A stretch of DNA of 64,000 bases, from contig NC_092226.1 of NCBI RefSeq assembly GCF_036320965.1, positions 24,567,002 through 24,631,001 on the forward strand. Reading direction: 5' to 3'. The translations under genes were made by a program, and so were the position numbers. Below the pieces are notes generated by a model. It was not told the DNA's origin and made no database searches. It saw only the letters and a program-made list of their open reading frames with translations. This DNA is from Panulirus ornatus. Its lineage: Eukaryota > Arthropoda > Malacostraca > Decapoda > Palinuridae. Positions within the stretch are counted from its first letter, which is position 1. Each line of letters opens with the position of its first letter. Positions 11,135 to 21,870 of this stretch are shown one piece after another.

Positions 11135-11720
11135 AGGTATTTGATTAATTTGTACTGGTAACCCTGGCAAATTTATTGAGCCGCCACCGCTCATCCTGCG
11201 GGCGGTAGCGCAAAAGGATTATCAAGGGTCACAAAGGGTCTTACTCAGACCCCATTGGCTTCATATTACACAAGATGTTACAAATCATAGCAGATATTTT
11301 ATTAGATACATTACATAGTTTCACATGGTAAGTATTACCGACTAGATGCAAGAAGTGGATACAAACTCGAGATTTCAGGTATTATGTTATAAACAATAAG
11401 GTGTTGTGACATTTCCTGCAGAGTTTCTTTAGATCTGTCCCTAAAAGGCTCTATTTTGTCATATTCTAAGACATAGTGTTCTAGTTTATGTCAAAAATCT
11501 TTTACCACAAACTTACAATTCACATAGTTAACATCTGATAAGCCAAAGCACCAGTAATACCTAAAGCCTAGCCTTAGTTTGGTAGTTACATCATTATGTA
11601 ATCTGCTCATCCAATCACTTTCTCCATATAATACATATTTTACTTTACACATTTCACTGTGATGTTTCTGCTTATCTGAACTCGTCTTCACCTATGGTAT
11701 TATTCACATTGCAGAAGCCT
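11135..11720 (-). pseudogene. LINE-B 3' end, copy 2
   Basis: Minus-strand translation gives HHSEMCKVKYVLYGESDWMS, then LRLGFRYYWCFGLSD and CKFV. After one in-frame TGA near 11490 comes HKLEHYVLEYDKIEPFRD and SKETLQEMSQHLIVYNIIP, ending ...LYPLLASSR and TAA near 11340. This is the Cys/His knuckle (C..C...H....H...C, two cysteines now lost) and final helix of a LINE ORF2. The 3' UTR follows with GCGCTACCGCCCGCAGGATG and a CAATAAATTT sequence that may act as its poly(A) signal (near 11176). Best preserved of the three LINE-B ends; 5'-truncated. Confidence 0.88.
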
Positions 11721-11807
11721 CTCTGTTTCTCATATTCATATCTCTCCAAACTCGACATCTTCATTATATGGTTTCGGTAGGAAATGATATAATGAAATCT
11801 TGGTCAT

Positions 11808-11960
11808 ATCAACACCTGAATTATTTTAAGTTCCGTGTAGAAAGTGGCAAATAAGTGATCTGACACATAATCACTCGAATGATTTTAGGTTCCCTGTTGA
11901 ATTTGCAAATATGTGATCTGACACACCATCACATAAATTATTTTACGTTTCGTTGAGGTG
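11808..11960. repeat. 58-bp direct repeat (2.6 copies)
   Basis: GTGATCTGACACA occurs at about 11855 and again 58 bp later at 11913, each preceded by an ATTTTA.GTTCC.TGT block. Diverged copies. Confidence 0.75.
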
Positions 11961-12886
11961 ATTGTTGCGAGAATCGCTTACTGTATGTCACGGGGATTGC
12001 ATCTCTTCATCATAGATTCTCAACCTTTTGAAGATATCAGTCGAGACCTCGATGTTTGTGTTTGAAAAGCACTCGAGAAACGCATACCAAATAGACTGAC
12101 TTCACTGGAAAAAAAAGAGTCATTTGATATCAAAATGTTCTTGAATGAACAATAGGCATTATAATGTTTTTCGTAAAAAATTTATTTCTTCTATGATCAG
12201 CCAAAACCTTACAAAGAGAAACACAATATGTTAAACAGTTATATTAAACGTATAATTACGGAACAATAAAACATTCGAGTTTTATTACCGTAAATTCTTA
12301 TCTGAGCGGTGATGCCAAAGAGCGGAATAGTGATCTATCAGCTCCTCTGGGTCAGTAGCTTTGGTGAAGTGGTTACAGATGGCGCTAGTAATACTGTATC
12401 GTCTGTATAACGTAGCTTGGGTCAGCCGTGCATAAAGGCAAGGTATGGAGGCAAGACTTTCCCTACCGTCTGCTGGTGCAAGTTGCCATCAACGTCGGAC
12501 GCTGTCATTTCACCGAGCTCTCAAACTCCTTCTTTACCTTTCTGGTTTACTGATGTCGTGCGTTATACGACGTGCATTTAAAATATTCAGTGATTAGTTC
12601 CATTTTTTCATATATTTAGTGATCTCTGCGTCACACCAGCTGTTTAATCCTCCATATCCAATAGTCACTCATTAAGCAATGAATCTGTGGACTCTTGAGT
12701 TGTACCATCTTCCGTGAAGCCACGTTGTGAAGGGCGTGGCCCTTGAAGACTGTCTGGTCTCTCCTGCAGGAGTGTACTGTACTACTGGATCATAAAGTGA
12801 TGTTCACGTACGTAGGTATAAGAATTTCGACATGTTCGAATTTTATCGTCATCGATGTGATGATGGGGGATGTCGGTGCATGAACT

Positions 12887-12888
<2 letters not shown>
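11961..12888. other. Unassigned DNA
   Basis: AT-rich to 12300, then mixed. No gene, RNA or repeat recognised. Confidence 0.45.

Positions 12889-12939
<51 letters not shown>
12889..12939. repeat. (TA)n microsatellite
   Basis: About 25 TA units immediately before the SINE-like doublet. Confidence 0.97.
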
Positions 12940-12940
<1 letters not shown>

Positions 12941-12941
<1 letters not shown>

Positions 12942-13172
12942 CCATGAGGATAGGCGAGAAAGAATACTTCCCACGTATTCCCTGCGTGTCGTAGAAGGCG
13001 ACTAAAAGGGGAGGGAGCAGGAGGCTGGAAATCCTCCCCTCCTGTTCTCAGTATTCCAAAAGAAGGAACAGAGAAGGAGGCCAAGTGAGGGTAATCCCTC
13101 TAATGCTCAGTCCTCTGTTCTAAACGCTACCTCGATGGCGAGGGAAATGGCGAATATGTATGGGGGTAAATA
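12941..13172 (+). mobile_element. SINE-like element, copy 1 of tandem pair
   Basis: Shares with copy 2, in the same order: GAGAAAGAATACTTCCCACG, TATTCCCTGCGTGTCGTAGA, AGGCGACTAAAAGG, GGCTGGAAATCCTCCCCTC, CCAAAAGAAGGAACAGAGAA, CAGTCCTCTGTTC and AACGCTACCTCG. About 230 bp, no coding capacity, no clear A/B boxes, short TA-rich tail. Recalled as a very abundant repeat of decapod genomes (knowledge, not proven here). Confidence 0.85.
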
Positions 13173-13180
13173 TAATATAT

Positions 13181-13432
13181 TCCCTGGGGGATAGGGGAGA
13201 AAGAATACTTCCCACGTATTCCCTGCGTGTCGTAGAAGGCGACTAAAAGGGAAGGGAGCGGGGGGCTGGAAATCCTCCCCTCTCGTTTTTTTTTTTTTTC
13301 TTTTAATTTTCCAAAAGAAGGAACAGAGAAGAGGTCCAGGTGAGGATATTCCCTCAAAGGCCCAGTCCTCTGTTCTTAACGCTACCTCGCTATCGCGGGA
13401 AATAGCGAATAGTATGAAAAAAAAAAAAGAAA

Positions 13433-13437
<5 letters not shown>
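13181..13437 (+). mobile_element. SINE-like element, copy 2 of tandem pair
   Basis: Closely matches copy 1 over its whole length. It carries an internal T-run (about 13289-13300) where copy 1 has CTGTTCTCAGT, and ends in an A-rich tail (13417-13436) that passes into (TA)n. The tail marks plus orientation. The two copies abut head to tail with only a 8-bp TA-type join. Confidence 0.87.

Positions 13438-13501
<64 letters not shown>
13437..13501. repeat. (TA)n microsatellite at SINE-like tail
   Basis: About 32 TA units continuing directly from the A-rich tail of copy 2. Confidence 0.97.
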
Positions 13502-13504
<3 letters not shown>

Positions 13505-13609
13505 AAGATGGGGTTTGTGAACCCACATGCGAACCGCTCATATCCATCCCTCTTACTCTCGCACAGCTCCACCCTACTACAATCTCTTACAGACAGACAC
13601 AGACTGATG

Positions 13610-13610
<1 letters not shown>

Positions 13611-13677
<67 letters not shown>
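13611..13677. repeat. (CA)n microsatellite
   Basis: About 33 CA units, followed by CACCACTACCACCACC. Confidence 0.97.
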
Positions 13678-13678
<1 letters not shown>

Positions 13679-13740
13679 ACCACTACCACCACCGACTTCA
13701 CTAAGACTTATAGTGTGAGGTGTCTATTGTTACGAGTTGC

Positions 13741-14228
13741 ATGATAAGCATCAATAACACCAACAGTGGGAGGAGCAGGAGCAGTAACAGAAGGGGCAGC
13801 AGTAGTAACGGTGGTAACTGTGGTGACAGCAGTGGTAGCAGCTGTGTCAGGAGCAACAGCAGCAGTAGTAACGGTGGTAACTGTAGTGACAGCAGCTGTG
13901 GCAGGAGCAGTAACAGCAGTAGTAACGGTGGTAACTGTAGTGACAGCAGCTGTGGCAGGAGCAGTAACAGTAGTAGCAGTAATTGTCATCGCTGTCTTTA
14001 CAGCCGCCACAGCAACAACAGGAACAGGAGCAGCATTAGCAGCAGCAACGGCAGTAGAAACTGAAACAGTCGTAGCACATGTGGTGACAGACACAGTAAC
14101 AGCATTGGCAGCAGCTGCAGTAGCAGAACCAGTAGCAGCAGCAGCAACAATAGGAGCAAGTAGTGGCAGTAACAGAAATGGCAGCAGTAGCAGAAGTAAC
14201 AGCAGGAACACCAATAGCAATATTAACC
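13741..14228. repeat. Compound trinucleotide array, left part
   Basis: AGC/AGT/AAC/GGT triplet-type sequence with an internal longer period: GTAACGGTGGTAACTG starts at 13805, 13868 and 13922 (steps of 63 and 54). Triplet phase keeps both strands open (170 and 174 codons), giving Ala/Thr/Val- or Ser/Asn/Gly-rich artefacts. The array resumes at 14872 after a LINE-A insertion. Confidence 0.9.
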
Positions 14229-14229
14229 A

Positions 14230-14875
14230 TTTTTTTTTTACTAGTTTTAAAGATATCTATTATCTAGATATACCTAGACAAAGTACATGAAGTTCGAGTA
14301 TGGGTGAAGGGCACATATAGAGCGTACAGTGGGTACAGTACATCGACATGGGAGGGTGACAGGTGGGGCCCGAGTGGGGCCCTCGGGACCTAAAGGGATC
14401 CTCTTCCCATCAGATGGAGGGTGGGGGCAGATCCACAATACATCCAATACGTGATGTATGATTACAGAATAGTTAGTGATATTGACAGGAACATAGGCTA
14501 CAACAATTGTGCAATATCAAGTAAGTTTGAAATGTGTCATACATATACAGAACATCTTGTTAATATTAAAGTTACATTACATACACATAGAAATTACACA
14601 TACACTGAGATATGTATTTGAAACAGGACACAGTGTAGTGCACAGTCGTCAACATGGATGGCAATATGAAAGGTCAGAGATGCATTACACATGAGGCGTG
14701 TAGTTACAGAATATACTGACACTAGGCGTAGTGTTAACATTGACAGTAATACACGGAAGGTCAAGGTACATTGTACATTGGACATTGTAGTTACATAACG
14801 TGCTTGCACTGAGCATGATTACAACAGGTGTTTACACAGCTCAGGGCATGACGTGTTTTGGATATAGCAGTGGCA
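14230..14875 (-). mobile_element. LINE-A 3' end inserted in trinucleotide array
   Basis: Minus-strand reading: the last codons LYPKHVMP and stop (14875-14841), then a 3' UTR sharing AATATTAACAAGATG and CTGTATATGTATGACAC with 31110-31140. It also shares CACTCGGGCCCCACCTGTC and CACTGTACGCTCTATATG with other LINE-A copies, and ends in a poly(A) run (14232-14241 as T on plus). Both flanks are the same triplet array, so this is a 5'-truncated LINE-A that integrated into it. Confidence 0.82.
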
Positions 14876-15420
14876 GCAGCAACAGTGGCAGCAGGAGCTT
14901 CAGCAGCACAACGAACAGTGAGAGGAATAGTTGTAGTAGTAGTAATAGTAGTAGAAGCAGCAGCAACAATAACAGTAGTACTGGGAGAAGTAGCAACAAC
15001 AGAACGGTAGGAACAACAGCAGGAACAGTAGCAGCAGCAGCAGGAGGAGAAACAACAGCAATATCGGTAACAATAGCAGGTATAGCAGTAAGAACAATAG
15101 TAGTAGCAGCAGCGACAGTAATAGTGTTAATAGCAGTAGCAGGAAATGCAGCAGCAGTAGTAAGACCACTAACAGCATCGGTAGCAGCAGCAGTAGGAGA
15201 AGGAAGAGCTCCACTTGCAGTGGAAGCAGCAGCAAGAGCGGTAAAAGTAGCAGCAGTAGCAATGGAAGCCGGAGCAGCAGAAAAGAAGCAGCAGCGGGAG
15301 CTGTAGAAGCACCAGGAGGAACAGGAGAAGGAGCAGCAGGAGATAAGCAGTAGTTGAATCAACAGAAGCAGGAGCAGTAGAAGCAGCAGGAGGAGCAGGA
15401 GCAGAAGCCATGAGCAGGCG
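14872..15420. repeat. Compound trinucleotide array, right part
   Basis: AGC/AGT/AAC-type triplets (for example GCAGCAGCAACAGTGGCAGC at the start). Long artefactual frames on both strands (up to 173 codons); the minus one reads into the LINE-A C-terminus. Confidence 0.92.
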
Positions 15421-16049
15421 AGGCGTCACGGCAAGTGGCCAGATAGTGAGTGTTTATGCGGGCCTGTCGGTGGCGTCCTGAGAGCTGCCGCCCCGAGATA
15501 GCCAGGCAGATAGCGGTGTGCAGGGTCATGTGTGTGCCCAGGATAGATCTTCATTTACATAGCCCGTCCCACCTCCTTACCCAACCCACCACCCTTTTGC
15601 CACTACCTCCTTCCCTCTCTCTCTCTCTCTTCTCCCTATCCTCCTACCGCTCGAGTCCTCCTCTTCTTAACCTATACCCTCGCCACATCACCACAATCCA
15701 CCATTCTCTCCCAGGAATATCCCTTAGGGTTGCCTACATCATTGGTGGGATTATTTCCCTCCTCACAAGTGTTTGGTTGTGGTAGATGAAGACGCCATCC
15801 ATTCCACACTGACTGTTGTCCTCTGTCTCGTCCGTATTTTCCCTTATGTCTCGTATTTTGCTATCCGTCCACACGACGCTGGCCTCTGTCTCGTCCACGT
15901 TTCCCTTTCTGTATCATATAATCTTCACCTTCCAATTTTTTTCTAAATTATATCACTCTGCCTATTATCTCCTATTCTCTCTCTCTCTCTGCTATATCCC
16001 TCTTTCTCTCTCTCTCATACGCAGGGAGTCACCTCGTAAGGTTATTGTG
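15421..16049. other. Unassigned, partly pyrimidine-rich
   Basis: C/T-rich 15560-16020 with short CT runs. Nothing else recognised. Confidence 0.45.
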
Positions 16050-16830
16050 CTCACACTGTAACGTCTTGGGTGAAGGATGAGGGCAGTGGTTTTGAATGAG
16101 GAGAGTGTCGACTGAGGGGAGGAAGGATGTCATTGATGAGGAACTCGTGAAGATAAAACGAAAAAGTGTCATAGGGTGAGATAATGTTGTATACATGTGG
16201 TCATGCGATGAGAAAGGCTCATTAGATGAGGAAGTCATGAACGAATTATGACGGGAGTTCGAGGATATCATGAACACTGTGGTCATGCAGTGAGGAAGCC
16301 TCATGGGGTGAGGGAGTGTCATGAGTTTCATGTGGTAAGTGTCAGAAAGTAGGAGAACATCATGGGGTAAAGATGTTTCATGGGGCCCGTGAAAGTCATG
16401 GGGGTGAGTGGGAGTCGTGGCGTATGTGGGGGGAAGGAGTATGGGGCAAGAGAGTTTCGTAGGACGAAGGGTCATCATGGGTGAAGGACTTTCTCAGAAT
16501 GGGGAGTGTCCTGGCGTGAAGGGCCGTCATGGGTGAAGGGATGTCTAGAATGGGGGAGTGTCCTCTGGTGAAGGATCATCATGGGTGAAGGACTCGCAAG
16601 GATGAGGGGATGGGGAGATGGGTTTGGCAAGGATGGGGAAGTCTCCCGGGAAGAAGGGCTATCATGTGAAGGGCTGCCTTGGATGGGACAGTGCCCTAGG
16701 ATGAAGGGCTGTCGTGGGATGTAGGAATGTCATAAAATGGGTCGATGGGGGTCTCTTGTGGTACCGTAATCATGGGCGACTCATGAGGATGACGGCGTCA
16801 TGGGAGCCCCATGAAGTAAATGATGATCAT
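16050..16830. repeat. Degenerate G-rich tandem array (52-bp period locally)
   Basis: Recurring GTCATGGGGTGA/ATGGGTGAAGGA words. GGGTGAAGG starts at 16479, 16531 and 16583, a clear 52-bp step, while the outer parts are more diverged. Confidence 0.7.
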
Positions 16831-16925
16831 GGCATAAAGACGTGTGCCAATAACCATTATTCCACTAACGACATAAGAAAACGGAAGAGGTATCGGAAGT
16901 ATACTTTTCCCTATATTCATTTCTA

Positions 16926-17005
<80 letters not shown>
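16926..17005. repeat. (TA)n followed by (TG)n microsatellite
   Basis: TA to 16990 then TG to about 17005. Confidence 0.97.
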
Positions 17006-17189
17006 ATTATCCCCTTCCATGTCATTTTCGTCAAATAACCTGTAAATCATATATTCATTCAATTTCGTCCCAGATTACGTATGAATAGTAGATGTATTAC
17101 TTATAAATTGTATGTTTCCCCCCACAAAGGACTTCGTTATGGCGGGCATGAAGTATTCACCAGCGTCGTCCAATGTTTACATGCATTGT

Positions 17190-17572
17190 TGAGGGCGGCA
17201 AGATGGAGCCGCGGCCGCCCTAGGTAGCGAACGGTTTTGGTCTTGGGGTCCCAGTTGTCAGGCTGCAGCCTCCCTCAGGGCATCACTTGGTACCACTTAT
17301 GGTGGTTAATGCGTTAAAAGGACTATACCGCGCTCATATATCTCATTAATATTCATGAGGCGCGGGGGATAAAACATCAACGTAGCGCATCCATCAGTCA
17401 AGAAAATATAGCGAACTGGCAACCGCGTGATGAGGCGGCCATATTGGAGGGCGTCACGGCAGGTTTTCAACATTTGCAGGGTTTCGGGTTCAATGGATTG
17501 TGGCTATGGTAGAGCGGTCCCTTGCTGCTGTCGAGAGGCAAGGTTGGTCAAGTTATCTATAAAAGGTTTTAG
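17190..17572 (+). promoter_or_regulatory. Promoter-like stretch (YY1-like word, TATA box)
   Basis: A CpG-rich segment holds GGCAAGATGGAGCCGCGG (17197-), resembling the YY1 site AAGATGGCGGC, a GCGGCCATATTGG at 17435-17447 and a textbook TATA word CTATAAAAGG near 17557. The ATG in the first word opens only six codons, so it is not a gene start. Motif evidence only; no transcript start can be seen. Confidence 0.3.
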
Positions 17573-17642
17573 AGACAGGAATTATTAGCTTGAAGGTCTA
17601 AGAGAGAAGACAGGAATTATTAGCTTGAAGGTCTAAGAGAGA
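17573..17642. repeat. Exact 35-bp tandem duplication
   Basis: AGACAGGAATTATTAGCTTG... occurs at 17573 and again at 17608 with no differences seen: a recent duplication just after the TATA word. Confidence 0.95.
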
Positions 17643-17940
17643 AACGAGTCTCGAAATACTTCACGTAATTTTGGTAGAGTGTCTTAAGGCCTGACGACCA
17701 TTACATTATTTATTACATTACTCCTTATTTTTTTTTCTTTTTTTTTTAGGTACGTAATCAGAATTCCTTTTTGACGAAGATTAGAATTGCTGGTATTAGC
17801 AAACTTAATAATGCTGATAGAATAATTTGTTAGTTATCTACATAAGATATGCGAAGGAAAAAGGCCCAGGCTGATGAAACAAAGCATAACAAGGTTAAGA
17901 AAAATAATAAGAAAAAAAAAAGCGGTTTACACATACGGTC
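17643..17940. other. AT-rich unassigned DNA
   Basis: T-run at 17729-17748 and A-rich 17890-17922. Nothing recognised. Confidence 0.45.
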
Positions 17941-18050
17941 CCTCCTCCACAAGATGGCGGCGGTAGGACGTTTGTAACCCAATCAGACGTGACGGACTGA
18001 ACCAGCCCTTGGGCCGCCGCGCTGGGGTAGACCTGCTTCTTGGGGGTGTT
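17941..18050 (+). promoter_or_regulatory. Candidate housekeeping-type promoter
   Basis: Perfect YY1 consensus AAGATGGCGGC (17951-17961), an NF-Y type CCAAT (17979-17983) in AACCCAATCAGA, and ACGTGAC directly after, within CpG-rich sequence (GGGCCGCCGCGCTGG). YY1 plus CCAAT close together is typical of TATA-less promoters in animals. The ATG in the YY1 site gives only MAAVGRL then stop, so any coding exon lies elsewhere. Direction assumed plus from the YY1 orientation. Confidence 0.3.
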
Positions 18051-18391
18051 GTAGGGGTGACGGAGGATGCTGGGGTATTGTAGGGGTGCTAGAGGGATGT
18101 AGGGGTGCTACAGCGATGTAAGGGAGCAAGGCTCTCGAAGGGGTGACGAGATGGTAGGTGTAGGTAGGCAGTAGCTTGATATTAAACCTGTTATTGCAGC
18201 ACGAATGGTAGGGGTGCTTGTAGGGGTGCTGAGATAGTGTAGTGGTGCTGGATGGTGTGTAATATTGCTGAGGTTACTAGGTTAAGGTGTTGGGGTGCTA
18301 AGGTGGTGTGCAAGAGAGCAGAGATGTGTGTAAGGGTGGAGGATGATGGTACGTGTGGATAAAGGATCATGCTAAGACGTCTAACTAGGGT

Positions 18392-18430
<39 letters not shown>

Positions 18431-20045
18431 GGACGTTCAGGTTGTGAAGTAGTTGTGCTAGATGCTGCTTTTAGTATGTTATAATGGTTGTTAAACGCTA
18501 AGGATCCTCGGGGTTGTACAGGGTTGTTTGGGTACTGGTGAGAGGCGCATGGCGTAGTGGTTAGTAGGTGTGCAAGGTGATATTTTGTAGGGAAAGGTTA
18601 CTTATAGATGCTGGAGTGGTAGGAGTTGGCTTTAAGAATTATGGAGTGGAGCTTTTGAGTAGCTAGGCTGGTATGTTGGAGTCGAGTGCACGGATTGATG
18701 TATAAACTTACTGGTGAAGTGTGTGTATTTGTAGTTGGGTGGTGGTGTGGTAGGTAGAGGTGTTGGACTGGTGATCAGAGCTGCTTCATTTGTGTTCTAT
18801 GAGTGCTTGAGTGGTGTGCAGGGGTGCTAGGATGGTGCTTTGGATGCTGGTATAGTGTATAGGAATGCTTGGTTGATGTGAAGCAGTTTTGGGATGGTGT
18901 GTAGTGGTGCTGAATGGTGCTTGCTGAGGTGTTAGGAGTGCTTCGGTAATGTCTGCTCGTGGTGCTACGGACGGTTTAGGGGATTTCAAGTGCACTTAGT
19001 GGTGGTGTTTTGAAGGCTGGAGTAGTGGTTAGAGGACTGGGATGGTACCAAGTGTGCTAAGATGATGTTCAGGTCGCTCGAATGGTACTGAGGGTACCAG
19101 GATGATATTAAGAGGGATAGGATGATGTTTTGGTAGGGGTTAGGATACCGAGACACTGCTAAGATAGTGTTAAATGTGTTGGGGTAATGCTAACGGTACG
19201 GGGACGGTGTTAAGGGTGCTGAGGTAGTGATAAAAGAGTACTAGGGTGGTGTTAAGAGTGCTGGGAGTGCTGGGGCGTGCACTGTTGCTTAGGGGATGCT
19301 CCAGTAGTGCGTTAGGGAGCAGGAGTGGTATGCTGGGTTGATGTGATGTTTTGTTGACGTAGGAGTAGTGTTCGAGTGGTGTGTGTGTGTGTTGAGATGG
19401 TGTGTAATGAAGTTTCGGTTATGTGTGGTGATGTGTGGTGGTAATGCATGTGGATACGGTGATGTATAGGTTTTTGATTGTGTGTTGGGTTGCTGGAGAG
19501 ATGTGAAGGCATTTTGGGGTAGTTTTAGGATTCTTATGTGAATGTGTTTAAATGGTGAAGAATTGCACAGTGCTAGAGTCTGCTTACGGGCTAGTGGGAT
19601 GGTGTAGAGGAGCTGGAAAATGTGTAAAGGTGATGAGGTGTTGTTGGGGAGTGTGTCTGGGAGCTGGAGAGCACGTAGAGTTGCTTGGGTAGGGTGGAGG
19701 TACAGAGAGAGTGTAGGGGTGCTGGGGTGGTGGAGGGGTGTTGGAGAGTGTGTAGTAATGCTAGGAGTTTAAGGGATGCTGGTGATGTATGTAGGTACAG
19801 GATAAGTGTATGGGTCACGGGATAGTGTGCAAAGGTGCTGCAAAACATAGGTTCTGGGATAGTGTGTACAGGTGCTGAGGGGTATACGGTTCTTGGTGAT
19901 GTGATAAGGTGCTCGGGCGGTGTGATAGGGGTGCTGGAATGTCGCATAGGTAATAATGGAAACAGTTTAATGACGTATGGATGGTGTGTGAGGATGATGG
20001 GGGATGGTGTGGTAAGGGCGCCAGGGGTGAGTAAACGATAACAGT
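18040..20045. repeat. Ancient degenerate G/T-rich tandem array (~2 kb)
   Basis: The words GTGTAGGGGTGCTGGG, GATGGTGT and GGTGCTAGG recur dozens of times at irregular 20-40 bp steps on the plus strand, with no two units identical. A (GT)n run (18394-18428) lies inside. It looks like a decayed minisatellite. Its minus frames (66-118 codons, His/Thr/Pro-rich) follow from it. Confidence 0.75.
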
Positions 20046-20079
20046 GTTTGGTGGATTATAAATAATCACCCGGCTGAGG

Positions 20080-20290
20080 TCGTGATCTCCCCCGAGGTAC
20101 CAAAGGAACCCCCTCGTCAGCTGACAGCTGAGGCGATACAGGATCCTCCTCTTAATAGACAGCTAAGCTGCTACACGATCCTGCTCCTCAGCAGACAGTT
20201 ATGGCAATACGGGATCCTCCTCTTCGCTAGAGGGCCGAGGAACTTCGGAACCCTCCCCTTCAGCAGACGATCAGGGAAGTACAAGCCATT
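20080..20290. repeat. 35-bp degenerate tandem repeat (~5-6 copies)
   Basis: GATCCTCCTCTT-type words start at 20142, 20177, 20213 and about 20248 (steps of 35-36) separated by AGCAGACAGCT.AGGC.ATAC.G. Confidence 0.8.
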
Positions 20291-21209
20291 GAAGCATGAA
20301 TTTTAAAAGCCACTGTGATTTTTTCCTTTTGAGAGATATCACTTGTGCTTCACAGACGCCTCCTCGATCTTCCTCCTTCCAGTTGGTTCTGATATCGAAG
20401 TATTGATGTAAGATAAAGTTTCTTAGCCTTAGGAAGGACGGCGCCACGTCTTTAGGTGGATGGTTGAGGTGTGATGAAGGAAGGCATGTAGGAGGAGGAA
20501 GAGGAATGTGTTTAATGATCTCTGGAACTGGTGAAGTAAGATCTGCTGGAAAGTGTACGGCGCACAGGACATTCTCCTGGAACCTGCCTGAGTCAATAGC
20601 ACTGTTCCAGAAATTTAGAAAATGGAATCTCATGACCTGGTGATTTGGAGAACCAGAGAATTATCAAAATATGAGGGGCTGGGATGAATTTGGGGAGACT
20701 CGAACATCTGCGGGGAAAGGAGGGGAGAGAGGTTAAGAAGAGTACTAAAAGAAATGGAGTGAAGGAGGAATGTCTACGTGAGGATAAAGACATCGGGAGG
20801 AGGAAATGGGAAGAGTAACGAGACTTGAGGACTAAGAGCAAGTGCAGTGGGTACAGCAAGGTAGATTATGGACCATAAAGTAATAGTTGAGACTTGCAGG
20901 GAATCTAAGGGAAAACAGTGTCTCTAGGAACCTCGTACGTCCCACTGACGTACGGGATATGGGAGATTTCCGGTCATTACTGACACCGTTTGCGGAGACC
21001 TGAAGAATGCAAATGATTTTGGCTGGAGGGTTGGAGCCCCAGGCTGTAGAGAGGGGAGAAGAGCGGGAGGGAGAGACCCCTATACTACCAGGGGAGGAGT
21101 GAGCCATCTTGAATAGTTGTCATTCTGGCAGAGTTGGGCCAGAATTCACCTCCCAGACCAGGGCCAAAATTCGCTTCCCGTTACAGGAGTTGCGCACGAA
21201 CCTGCAGCT
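20291..21209. other. Unassigned DNA
   Basis: Minus-strand frames of 120 (20633-20271) and 91 codons (21107-20832) exist but neither shows a known domain or good splice context. Confidence 0.4.
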
Positions 21210-21390
21210 GAGGTTAGCCCTTTCATTACGACGGTATGGCCCTTGAGCACGATGGGAGGAACCCTTGAGCATGAAGGTGACGACTCTTGGGTATGATGGC
21301 CCTGGCCTTCAATCTAACCCTTACATTAGTGCTCAGGGTAAAGGTCGCGCCATCATACGGTCTTGCTCTTGGATTGTACCGTCATTGTTC
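21210..21390. repeat. Fold-back element, copy 2
   Basis: Left subunits ACGACGGTATGGCCCTTGAG, CCCTTGAGCATGAAGG and GTATGATGGCCCTGGCC face right-hand inverse forms AGGTCGCGCCATCATACGG and GATTGTACCGTC. The loop near 21310-21335 has CTAACCCTTAC and GCTCAGGGTAAAGG. Confidence 0.72.
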
Positions 21391-21744
21391 GCAAGGTTAA
21401 CTAACTTTGATTAATGGACGAAACGCAACGAGTCAAAGAAATGTTGTGAAGATCTATTTTTGTACGAGGGGCACCAACGTGGACGACTGTGTAATTTCTC
21501 ACTAACTGAAAAAAAGGTTTTATGAGTTTTTCTGGGAAAGAGCACCATATTTTTGCCTGGCAAAGGAACCAAATTAGATTTCCCTGCAGTTCTTGATACG
21601 TCAGTGATGACGCTGGTCCTCTAGTTGACAAGTATGAAGAATCAAAAGCTTACGTGGGAAAAAAATGGCTTATTCATACATGACAAGTCATCACTCAAGA
21701 AAGACTTCATGTCTCTAAAGCTACTGTCATGTAGAATTACTCTA
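21391..21744. other. Unassigned DNA
   Basis: A 76-codon minus frame (21631-21401) is present without recognisable domain. Confidence 0.4.
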
Positions 21745-21860
21745 CCTACCCCTGGTTGAGTGCCCTTCACCCATACACACTCCGAAATGCGTCGTCTCAT
21801 TATATCTAGACATTTGTCTGTTTACATCTAGACAGTAAATATTATTAAAACTAAAACTCA
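21745..21860 (+). mobile_element. LINE-A 3'-terminal fragment
   Basis: GTGCCCTTCACCCATAC matches the LINE-A block GTGCCCTTCATCCATAC, followed at similar distance by TATATCTAGACATTTG and TATTAAAACTAAAACTC, as at the ends of the 14.2- and 31.4-kb copies. Weakly conserved. Confidence 0.55.
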
Positions 21861-21870
21861 AATAGAAAGA

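Noticed and set aside
13708..14290. Ala/Thr/Val-rich frames of 170-174 codons on both strands
   Set aside because: Product of a trinucleotide-type repeat; no unique coding context.
14841..15362. 173-codon minus frame rich in Leu/Ala
   Set aside because: Trinucleotide repeat fused to the last eight codons of a truncated LINE-A, not a gene.
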